From: Nevskiales bacterium
GTDB taxonomy: Bacteria > Pseudomonadota > Gammaproteobacteria > Nevskiales > Nevskiaceae
DNA length: 5,915 nucleotides
Assembly: GCA_022616655.1 (NCBI GenBank)
Contig: JAKEEJ010000041.1
Span: 1-5,915 of the forward strand
Direction: 5' to 3'
This document shows positions 1-4,641 of the stretch, piece by piece. Positions within the stretch are counted from its first letter, which is position 1. Each line of letters starts with the position of its first letter. A program made the position numbers and the translations under genes. The notes under the pieces were generated by a model. That model had not been told where the DNA came from. It searched no databases and saw only the letters and a program-made list of their open reading frames with translations.

Positions 1-63
1 GCACGGCTCTGGATACGGAAAACCCTGAAACGCTTCCACGCACTTGATGCCGCCATGAAATAA
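1..63 (+). CDS. C-terminal tip of an unrecognised upstream gene (partial)
   Basis: The frame is open from the first base of the window and ends at TAA (61-63), giving a 20-residue tail rich in basic residues (it includes LWIRKTLKRF). The other two + frames stop earlier (at about 26-28 and 43-48). It ends 9 bp before the next ATG, which fits two genes in one operon. The downstream gene has no clear Shine-Dalgarno of its own, so coupling to this stop codon is possible. The fragment is too short to name a family, and the possibility that it is not coding remains open. Confidence 0.4.
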   Translation, partial: ARLWIRKTLKRFHALDAAMK

Positions 64-72
64 TCGCGGCCG

Positions 73-681
73 ATGGCTCTTTCCTTTCTCCTCTGCACCC
101 TGTTCGCACTGGCCTGTGGACCGCTGCTCTATGCCGCCGCGCAGCGGCGGCCGCGGGCGCTGGCTTTTCTGGACGGTTTTGTGCTGGTCAGCATTACCGG
201 ACTGGTGGTCGTGGAGGTACTGCCGGAAACTTTCAAGCACGGTGGCCTGTGGAGTCTGGCGTTTCTGCTGGGCGGGCTCTTGGGCCCGACCCTGCTGGAA
301 CGTGCCTTTCGCCGCGTTCAGCGCGAGGCGCACATTGTGACGCTGGCACTGGCCACGGCCGGGTTGATTCTGCACACCCTGGCGGACGGCCCCATATTGG
401 CCCTGAGCCAGGGCGGCGACTGGGCGCTGCCGCTGGCAGTGGTGCTCCACAGCATTCCCGTGGGCATGGCCGTGTGGTGGCTGCTGGCACCCAGTTTTGG
501 TCCCTGGCCGCCGGCGCTGGCGCTGCTGGCCCTGGGCGCGGGCACGGTGGCGGGATACCGCTACGGCGTTTCGCTCAGCGAAATGCTGGGCGAGCAGGCC
601 TGGGCCTGGTTTCAGAGTGTGGTGGCGGGGACCATCCTGCACGTGATCTTCGGACGACCGCATCTGCATCACGCGGGTTGA
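73..681 (+). CDS. Short ZIP-family-like integral membrane protein, putative metal transporter
   Basis: This 202-residue, strongly hydrophobic protein has about six to seven possible membrane segments (roughly residues 2-20, 30-50, 58-72, 86-105, 118-138, 143-163 and 178-193). Two motifs resemble the metal-binding helices of ZIP transporters: HTLADG at 101-106, compared with the family's HNxxDG, and HSIPVG at 126-131, compared with HEIPxG. VEVLPET (47-53) resembles the end of ZIP helix 2, and VAGTILHVIF (184-193) the last helix. ZIP proteins move divalent metals such as zinc or iron into the cytoplasm across the inner membrane. The protein is shorter than typical ZIPs (about 250-300 residues), and the second motif has Ser where the family usually has the metal-binding Glu. 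Transport activity and substrate are therefore unproven. The tail HLHH may bind metal. The ATG at 73 follows the upstream stop by 9 bp with no clear ribosome binding site. A hairpin terminator follows the gene. Confidence 0.7.
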   Translation: MALSFLLCTLFALACGPLLYAAAQRRPRALAFLDGFVLVSITGLVVVEVLPETFKHGGLWSLAFLLGGLLGPTLLERAFRRVQREAHIVTLALATAGLILHTLADGPILALSQGGDWALPLAVVLHSIPVGMAVWWLLAPSFGPWPPALALLALGAGTVAGYRYGVSLSEMLGEQAWAWFQSVVAGTILHVIFGRPHLHHAG

Positions 682-708
682 AGCACGGGTTCTGCGCCCC
701 CACCTCCA

Positions 709-744
709 TCCTTCCCCGCAAGCGGGGGAGGAAGTTTATTTTTC
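709..744 (+). terminator. Rho-independent terminator after the ZIP-like gene
   Basis: An 11-bp stem (709-719 with 722-732, one G-T wobble) has a minimal AA loop, effectively a CAAG tetraloop. It is followed by a T-rich stretch (735-744, TTTATTTTTC). It lies 28 bp after the ZIP-like stop and 17 bp before the cbpA ATG, so it should separate the two transcripts. The stem also resembles the C/G-rich arms of the palindromic element at 2321-2427 and may have been recruited from such a repeat. Confidence 0.7.
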
Positions 745-760
745 TTAGTAAAGTGCGCGG

Positions 761-1645
761 ATGGAATACAAGGACTACTACAAAACACTGGGCGTGAGCC
801 GCGACGCCAGCGCGGAGGACATCAAGCGCGCCTACCGCAAGCTCGCGCGTCAGTACCACCCGGACCGGAACAAGGCGAAAGGCGCCGAGGAAAAATTTAA
901 AGAAGCCAACGAAGCCCATGAAGTGCTGTCGGATGACAAGAAACGCCGCGCCTACGATCAGTTGGGCGCGAACTGGCGCGCGGGTCAGCGCTTTACGCCA
1001 CCGCCGGGCTGGGAAGCTCAATTCAGCGGCGGGAGGCGGGGCGACCCCGACGCTGCCAGTTTTTCCGATCTTTTCTCAACGCTGTTTGGCGGTGGAGCCG
1101 GGTCGTTTGGCGGCAACCCGTTTGAGACCGGCGGCTTCGGGCCACGCGCACAGGATCAGCACGCCGCCATCACGATCCAGCTGGAAGATTCTTTTCGCGG
1201 CTCGCAGAAAAATATTCTTCTGAACAACGGCCGCACGCTCAACGTGCGCATCCCGCGGGGCATCACCGCCGGCCAGAACATCCGGCTGGCACAGCAGGGT
1301 GCGCACGGCGGCGACCTGCTGCTGGAGGTGCAGTTTGCGCCGCACGCGGATTTCACCCTGGAGGGTCGTGACGTGCACACCGTTCTGCGGCTGGCGCCCT
1401 GGGAGGCTGCGCGGGGCACGCACGTTCCGGTGCGCACGCCGGGCGGCACGGTGGATCTGAACATTCCGGAAAATTCACAGAGCGGGAAAAAGCTGCGGCT
1501 CAAGGGTCGCGGCCTGCCGGGTACGCCTCCCGGCGATCAGATCGTGACGCTGATGATCGCCACGCCGGCGGCGGAGAATCCCGGCGACCGCGACTTTTAC
1601 GACGAGATGGCGCGGCGCTTCGCACACTTCAAGCCGCGCGGCTGA
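761..1645 (+). CDS. cbpA: Class B (type II) J-protein co-chaperone, CbpA-like
   Basis: This 294-residue protein stimulates the ATPase of DnaK (Hsp70) and delivers unfolded clients to it; E. coli CbpA also binds DNA. The J domain occupies residues 1-69 with the essential HPD at 33-35 and a start (MEYKDYYKTLGV) characteristic of CbpA. A Gly/Phe-rich linker covers about 101-128 (SDLFSTLFGGG, GSFGG). Two C-terminal beta domains follow, marked by VRIPRGITAGQNIRL (162-176) and VDLNIPENSQSGKKLRLKGR (231-250). No CxxCxGxG zinc repeats are present, which excludes DnaJ itself. The length matches E. coli CbpA (about 306). The usual partner and inhibitor gene cbpM does not follow: the next gene, nrdR, is convergent. 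The ribosome binding site is weak, but the start is fixed by the family's N-terminus. Confidence 0.93.
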   Translation: MEYKDYYKTLGVSRDASAEDIKRAYRKLARQYHPDRNKAKGAEEKFKEANEAHEVLSDDKKRRAYDQLGANWRAGQRFTPPPGWEAQFSGGRRGDPDAASFSDLFSTLFGGGAGSFGGNPFETGGFGPRAQDQHAAITIQLEDSFRGSQKNILLNNGRTLNVRIPRGITAGQNIRLAQQGAHGGDLLLEVQFAPHADFTLEGRDVHTVLRLAPWEAARGTHVPVRTPGGTVDLNIPENSQSGKKLRLKGRGLPGTPPGDQIVTLMIATPAAENPGDRDFYDEMARRFAHFKPRG

Positions 1646-1665
1646 ATAGCAGGTCTTTTCAAAAG

Positions 1666-1752
1666 CTCCGTTCGCCCTGAGCCTGTCGAACGGGCGAGCG
1701 GAGTAACGCCCTGTTTCCGTTCATGCTTCGACAGGCTCAGCACGAACGGGAA
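1666..1752. repeat. Inverted pair of REP-like palindromes between convergent cbpA and nrdR
   Basis: Two hairpin units lie head to head. Unit 1 (1666-1703) has 12-bp arms (1666-1677 with 1692-1703, one G-T pair). Unit 2 (1714-1752) has an outer arm of about 9 bp plus an inner arm of 4 bp around one mismatch. They share the core CTGAGCCTGTCGAA at 1677-1690 and its exact reverse complement at 1727-1740, so the two units can also pair with each other. The same core recurs in the pair upstream of nadA. The position, 20 bp after cbpA and 30 bp after nrdR, suggests that they help end or protect both transcripts. No T-tract follows either hairpin, so a classical intrinsic terminator is not evident. 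Confidence 0.85.
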
Positions 1753-1782
1753 TTCCCCGGCGCTGTTTCGCCCGGCGTTCGG

Positions 1783-2316
1783 TCAGCTTTTGCCGCCCTG
1801 CGTTTTGCGTTTCTCGTCGCCGGATTCAATCAGCGACAACTGGCTGCGGCGCTGCTCGACGGTCGGGAACGCCAGCAGGCGTTCCACTTCCTCGCGGAAG
1901 GCGTTGGCATCCTGAAACTGACGGTAGATGGACGCAAACCGCACGTAGGCCACCGGGTCCAGATCGCGCAGCTCTTCCATCACCCATTCGCCCAGGCGGT
2001 GCGAGGGCACCTGCCGCTCGGCGGAGGCGCGCAGTTTGCGGTGGATGTTCTCGATGACGTGATCCACGGCTTCGGGCGTTACCGGGCGCTTGTAGAGCGC
2101 GCGCTCAAGACCCTTGCGCAGCTTGTCATCATCGAAGGGTTCCGGGGTGCCGTCGCGTTTGAGTATGTTGGGCAGAGCCAGCTGTGCCTTCTCGAACGTG
2201 GTGAAGCGGTTGCCGCACTTTTCGCAGGCGCGGCGCCGGCGCACCATGGCGCCATCCTCCACGATGCGCGAGTCAATGACCCGCGTGTCTTCAGCCTTGC
2301 AGAACGGGCATTGCAT
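1783..2316 (-). CDS. nrdR: Transcriptional repressor NrdR of ribonucleotide reductase genes
   Basis: NrdR senses ATP/dATP and represses ribonucleotide reductase (nrd) operons by binding NrdR boxes. The 177-residue protein has an N-terminal zinc ribbon with Cys3/Cys6 (MQCPFC) and Cys31/Cys34 (CEKC), the family signature RRRRxCxxCxxRFTTFE (26-42), and an ATP-cone at about 46-136. The start at 2316 is chosen because NrdR proteins begin MxCPFC and a GAGGGG ribosome binding site lies 6 nt upstream. The frame stays open for 24 more codons to an ATG at 2388, but that stretch is translated repeat DNA and should be discarded. A charged tail of about 30 residues (about 148-177) goes beyond the usual length of about 150. 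The gene follows glyA on the same strand, a common arrangement in gammaproteobacteria. Confidence 0.95.
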   Translation of the reverse strand: MQCPFCKAEDTRVIDSRIVEDGAMVRRRRACEKCGNRFTTFEKAQLALPNILKRDGTPEPFDDDKLRKGLERALYKRPVTPEAVDHVIENIHRKLRASAERQVPSHRLGEWVMEELRDLDPVAYVRFASIYRQFQDANAFREEVERLLAFPTVEQRRSQLSLIESGDEKRKTQGGKS

Positions 2317-2328
2317 GACGGGCCCCTC
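2317..2328 (-). promoter_or_regulatory. nrdR ribosome binding site supplied by the palindromic repeat
   Basis: On the - strand, GAGGGG (2328-2323) sits 6 nt before the nrdR ATG. These bases are part of the terminal arm of the repeat at 2321-2427 (ending TGAGGGGCC on this strand). The same bases can pair with the other terminal arm at 2416-2427, so the repeat could both provide and mask the site. Confidence 0.65.
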
Positions 2329-2427
2329 ACCCCAATCCTCTCCCCGCTGACGCGGGGAGAGGGAGAACAGCACGTCCCCTCTCCCCATGCCTCTTCTCGC
2401 ATGGGGAGAGGGTTAGGGTGAGGGGCC
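2321..2427. repeat. 107-bp two-hairpin palindromic intergenic element between glyA and nrdR
   Basis: Terminal inverted arms of 12 bp (2321-2332 and 2416-2427) enclose two hairpins. The first has an 11-bp perfect stem, 2337-2347 with 2352-2362, loop TGAC. The second has a 14-bp perfect stem, 2377-2390 with 2399-2412, and an 8-nt loop. The whole can fold as a three-way junction. It is built like a BIME, a pair of REP sequences in opposite orientation, and the motifs CCCTCTCCCC and GGGTGAGGGG are common in proteobacterial intergenic repeats. It occupies 107 of the 114 bp between the glyA stop and the nrdR ATG. Confidence 0.9.
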
Positions 2428-2430
2428 TCT

Positions 2431-3732
2431 TCACGCGGCCTTCTTCCCAGCCTGGTACACCGGATAACGCGCGCACAACTGCTCGGCCTGGCCGCGCACC
2501 CGCGCAATCACCGATTCCACATCCCTGGCCTGGCTCATCGCGTCCACGATGTCGGCGATCCAGCCGGCGATGTCGGCCATTTCCTTTTCGCGGAAACCGC
2601 GCGTGGTGCAGGCCGGGGAACCGAGCCGCAGACCGCTGGTCACGAACGGCGACTTCGGATCGTTGGGTACGGCGTTCTTGTTGACCGTCAGATGGGCGCG
2701 CCCCAATGCGGCTTCGGCGTCCTTGCCGGTGACGTTTCTCGCAATCAGGTCGAGAAGGAACAGGTGGTTGTCGGTGCCGCCCGAGACCACTTTGTACCCG
2801 CGCTTGAGGAACACCTCCGCCATGGCGCGCGCGTTGACCACCACCTGTTTCTGGTACGCCTTGAATTCGGGCTGCAGCGCCTCGCGGAACGCGACGGCCT
2901 TGGCGGCCACCACGTGCATCAGCGGCCCACCCTGCACGCCCGGAAATACCGCGGAGTTGAGCTTCTTGTAGAAATCGTCCGGCTGCCCCTTCGCAAGGAT
3001 GAGACCGCCGCGCGGGCCGCGCAGGGTTTTGTGCGTGGTGGAGCTCACCACGTGCGCATACGGTACGGGCGATGGGTATTCGCCGGCCGCCACCAGACCC
3101 GCGACATGCGCCATGTCCACCCAGAAATACGCGCCGATCTTGTCGGCGATTTCGCGCATGCGTTTCCAGTCCTTGATGCGCGAGTAGGCGGAGAAGCCGC
3201 CAATCAGCATGCGGGGTTTCGTTTCCAGCGCAAGGCGCTCCATCTCGTCGTAGTTGATCAGGCCGGTGGCCGGATCAAGACCGTACGGAACAACCTTGTA
3301 GTGCTTGCCGGAAAAATTCGCCGGATGGCCGTGGGTCAGGTGTCCGCCCTGGGACAGGTTCATGCCCATCACCGTGTCGCCGGGATTGACCAGCGCCATG
3401 AACACCGCGGCATTGGCCTGCGCGCCGGAGTGCGGCTGAACATTGGCGTAATCGCAATCGAACAGTTTTTTTACCCGCTCCAGGGCGAGCGTTTCCGCCA
3501 CGTCCACGTGCTCGCAGCCGCCGTAGTAGCGCTTGCCCGGATACCCTTCCGCGTACTTGTTGGTCAGCGCCGTGCCCTGCGCTTCCATCACCGCCGGACT
3601 GGCGTAGTTTTCGGAGGCGATCAGTTCGATGTGCGCCTCCTGGCGGGCACGCTCGGCGAGGATCGCACCCCAGAGTTCAGGGTCGGTCTGGGCAACGGTT
3701 TTAGCATTAGGGTCTGTTGACATATATTTCAC
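2431..3732 (-). CDS. glyA: Serine hydroxymethyltransferase with a transposon-derived N-terminus
   Basis: GlyA is the cytosolic PLP enzyme that converts serine and tetrahydrofolate to glycine and 5,10-methylene-tetrahydrofolate, the main source of one-carbon units. The 433 residues cover the full family length. They include DPELW (18-22 region), the [11 protein letters not shown] signature (35-45), [10 protein letters not shown] (204-213) and the PLP-lysine motif [13 protein letters not shown] with Lys235. The first residues do not match the family: MKYMSTDP (1-8) is encoded by the terminal repeat of the element at 3710-3975. No ATG, GTG or TTG occurs in frame between the element boundary and DPELW, so a start inside the element is unavoidable. 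The candidates are GTG at 3732-3730, overlapping the stop of the leader ORF as GTGA, and ATG at 3723-3721. Neither has a good Shine-Dalgarno. nrdR follows on the same strand, 114 bp downstream. Confidence 0.95.
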   Translation of the reverse strand: MKYMSTDPNAKTVAQTDPELWGAILAERARQEAHIELIASENYASPAVMEAQGTALTNKYAEGYPGKRYYGGCEHVDVAETLALERVKKLFDCDYANVQPHSGAQANAAVFMALVNPGDTVMGMNLSQGGHLTHGHPANFSGKHYKVVPYGLDPATGLINYDEMERLALETKPRMLIGGFSAYSRIKDWKRMREIADKIGAYFWVDMAHVAGLVAAGEYPSPVPYAHVVSSTTHKTLRGPRGGLILAKGQPDDFYKKLNSAVFPGVQGGPLMHVVAAKAVAFREALQPEFKAYQKQVVVNARAMAEVFLKRGYKVVSGGTDNHLFLLDLIARNVTGKDAEAALGRAHLTVNKNAVPNDPKSPFVTSGLRLGSPACTTRGFREKEMADIAGWIADIVDAMSQARDVESVIARVRGQAEQLCARYPVYQAGKKAA

Positions 3733-3975
3733 GCATGCGACGGTGGCACGGTTTCGTGCAGGGCTAGGAACGACGAGCGACGTTTGGTCCCCCCAAACGA
3801 GCGAGGAGTGACAACGCCCTGCGCGAAACCGGCGCCGTCCCTTCGGGTTGCGCCCCCAAACGCGCCATCCGTTGTTGCTCGGTGCTTGCTTAGAGTCACT
3901 AAGCGGCGCACCTCGCGCCTAGGCTGGCACGTTTGGGGGCAGCAACGCATGTGCGAAATATATGTCAACAGACCC
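3710..3975. mobile_element. 266-bp MITE-like non-autonomous element inserted in the glyA start
   Basis: Perfect 21-bp terminal inverted repeats (3710-3730 and 3955-3975, outer ends GGGTCTGTTGACAT) extend imperfectly to about 30 bp (28 of 30 matching). The element is flanked by direct TTA copies at 3707-3709 and 3976-3978, a target duplication of the TNA type known in parts of the IS5 family. It has no transposase ORF. The interior is highly foldable. Arms 3750-3764 and 3816-3830 (one wobble) enclose a 7-bp hairpin at 3781-3799. Arms 3847-3862 and 3930-3946 (one bulge) enclose hairpins at 3888-3904 and 3905-3919. Deleting the element plus one TTA restores a normal glyA start, which independently supports both boundaries. 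The parental IS cannot be named from this window. Confidence 0.9.
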
Positions 3976-3986
3976 TTAGTCCACAT
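3729..3986 (-). CDS. Leader ORF from the displaced original glyA start, read through the MITE
   Basis: This 85-codon frame opens at the original glyA ATG (3986) behind a good ribosome binding site, keeps two glyA codons and part of a third (MWT), then runs through the entire element without a stop. It ends at TGA (3731-3729), overlapping the GTG at 3732-3730 as GTGA and lying 5 nt before the ATG at 3723. The product (rich in Arg, Pro and Thr, with 3 Cys) matches no family I recognise and is probably not a functional protein. Its likely role is to carry ribosomes across the element to the new glyA start. That it is translated at all is an inference from the ribosome binding site. Confidence 0.4.
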   Translation of the reverse strand: MWTKGLLTYISHMRCCPQTCQPRREVRRLVTLSKHRATTDGAFGGATRRDGAGFAQGVVTPRSFGGTKRRSSFLALHETVPPSHA

Positions 3987-3998
3987 AAGTATTTCCTG
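3984..3998 (-). promoter_or_regulatory. Orphaned original glyA ribosome binding site and start codon
   Basis: On the - strand, AGGA (3997-3994) is followed by 7 nt and ATG (3986-3984). The mazF stop is 15 nt upstream. Joining this ATG across the excised element gives ATG TGG ACT AAT GCT AAA, in frame with the rest of glyA. This is the pre-insertion start site, still intact but now cut off from its gene. Confidence 0.85.
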
Positions 3999-4001
3999 CG
4001 T

Positions 4002-4328
4002 TTAGTTTCGAAGGCCGAGCTGCACCAGAATGGCTTTCTCGACCGCTTTCAAATCCGGCTGACTCAATATGGCATAGCGCGCGCCCAGTCGTTGCTTGGC
4101 GGCGGTGGTCAATTGGCTGGCCATGGCCTTACCCTCCATACCAGCGACGCTGACCCGTGCTTCTCCAGGATAAATCCGGCTTACGTTGCTGGTGAGCGGA
4201 ACGACCTGCACCCGATTGAGCGCCGCGTTCGCGGCGTCATTGCTGACAATCACGGCCGGACGGCGTTTTTGAATCTCGCCTCCGACCGAGGGGTTGAAAT
4301 GGACCCACCACACCTCACCACGCTTCAT
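4002..4328 (-). CDS. mazF: MazF/PemK-type toxin, mRNA-cleaving endoribonuclease
   Basis: MazF-type toxins are ribonucleases that cut mRNA at short specific sequences and are held inactive by a MazE-type antitoxin. The 108-residue protein starts MKRGEVWWVHFNP, the usual first strand of this fold. It carries KRRPAVIVSND (21-31; Arg23 in the position of the catalytic Arg) and VVPLTSN (42-48; Thr47 in the position of the catalytic Thr), followed by AMASQL (68-73) and QRLG (79-82). Both catalytic positions are present, so the toxin looks active. The start at 4328 is preferred because AGGA lies about 8 nt upstream and the N-terminus fits the family. An ATG at 4346 would add six residues. The gene overlaps the antitoxin by 14 bp, typical of coupled toxin-antitoxin pairs. 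The target sequence cannot be predicted. Confidence 0.92.
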   Translation of the reverse strand: MKRGEVWWVHFNPSVGGEIQKRRPAVIVSNDAANAALNRVQVVPLTSNVSRIYPGEARVSVAGMEGKAMASQLTTAAKQRLGARYAILSQPDLKAVEKAILVQLGLRN

Positions 4329-4584
4329 CGGCAGTTCCTGCCGCATCGAGCAGCAGCTCCTCGGACCATTTCAATGCCTGACTTTCTGATTTTTCGTCTT
4401 TGGCCATCTCTTTGTACGCGGCTTCGAGACGGGGGGGCGTCTTTGAGACCGGCACGATCCGGATGGCCTGACCTTCGGAAACAACTTTTACTTCCGTCCC
4501 CGGCTTGAGCCCCGCCTCGGCTGCAACCGCGGCCGGAACCCGCACCCCCAGGCTGTTGCCCCACTTGGCGACCCTGACGTTCAT
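4315..4584 (-). CDS. mazE: MazE-like antitoxin with AbrB/SpoVT DNA-binding domain
   Basis: This 89-residue antitoxin neutralises the adjacent MazF and probably represses the pair's own promoter. Residues 1-46 form a swapped-hairpin AbrB-type domain with the hallmark KWGNSLGVRVP (7-17), then AGLKPGTEVKV (24-34). The remainder (about 47-89) is charged and probably disordered (KEMAKDEKSESQ, then KWSEELLLD), suited to wrap the toxin. The antitoxin-first order and the 14-bp overlap with mazF are standard. A strong ribosome binding site, GGAGAG (4595-4590), lies 5 nt before the ATG. The gene starts 57 bp after the nadA stop on the same strand, so it may be read both from its own promoter and from nadA. 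Confidence 0.9.
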   Translation of the reverse strand: MNVRVAKWGNSLGVRVPAAVAAEAGLKPGTEVKVVSEGQAIRIVPVSKTPPRLEAAYKEMAKDEKSESQALKWSEELLLDAAGTADEAW

Positions 4585-4589
4585 GCTGA

Positions 4590-4620
4590 CTCTCCGCTAA
4601 GGATACTCATTGTATATCTG
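4590..4620 (-). promoter_or_regulatory. Candidate mazEF promoter -10 and operator region
   Basis: The 57-bp nadA-mazE gap contains TATACAAT on the - strand (4616-4609), a plausible -10 element that would start transcription about 12 nt before the ribosome binding site. It lies in an imperfect palindrome running from GATA to TATC (4618-4602), the kind of site that AbrB-fold antitoxins bind. No convincing -35 is visible 16-18 bp upstream, so this is tentative. Confidence 0.35.
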
Positions 4621-4641
4621 TCCGGCACATCGGGCACCGGC

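Noticed and set aside
2317..2388. NrdR starting at the ATG at 2388 with 24 extra N-terminal residues
   Set aside because: The extension is translated repeat DNA, and the family begins MxCPFC with a good ribosome binding site before 2316.
1723..2421. + strand frame of 232 codons opposite nrdR
   Set aside because: It is antisense to nrdR, begins inside a REP palindrome and ends inside the other repeat.
2692..3720. Long + strand open frame (342 codons) opposite glyA
   Set aside because: It is antisense to a full-length, strongly conserved glyA and resembles no protein family; it is a shadow of GC-rich codon use.
3963..3968. TTGACA in the right terminal repeat (- strand) as the -35 of a new glyA promoter
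   Set aside because: No -10-like hexamer lies 16-18 bp downstream (TTGCTG region). The hexamer is part of the terminal repeat and occurs in both ends, so it is better explained as transposase-end sequence.
3710..3975. Integron attC site, because of the imperfect inverted repeats
   Set aside because: The element has perfect 21-bp ends and a 3-bp target duplication and lacks paired attC core sites; a transposition product explains it better.
4620..4641. Hairpin between nadA and mazE as a terminator
   Set aside because: The stem is about 7 bp with two G-U pairs and no T-tract follows, so it is too weak to claim.
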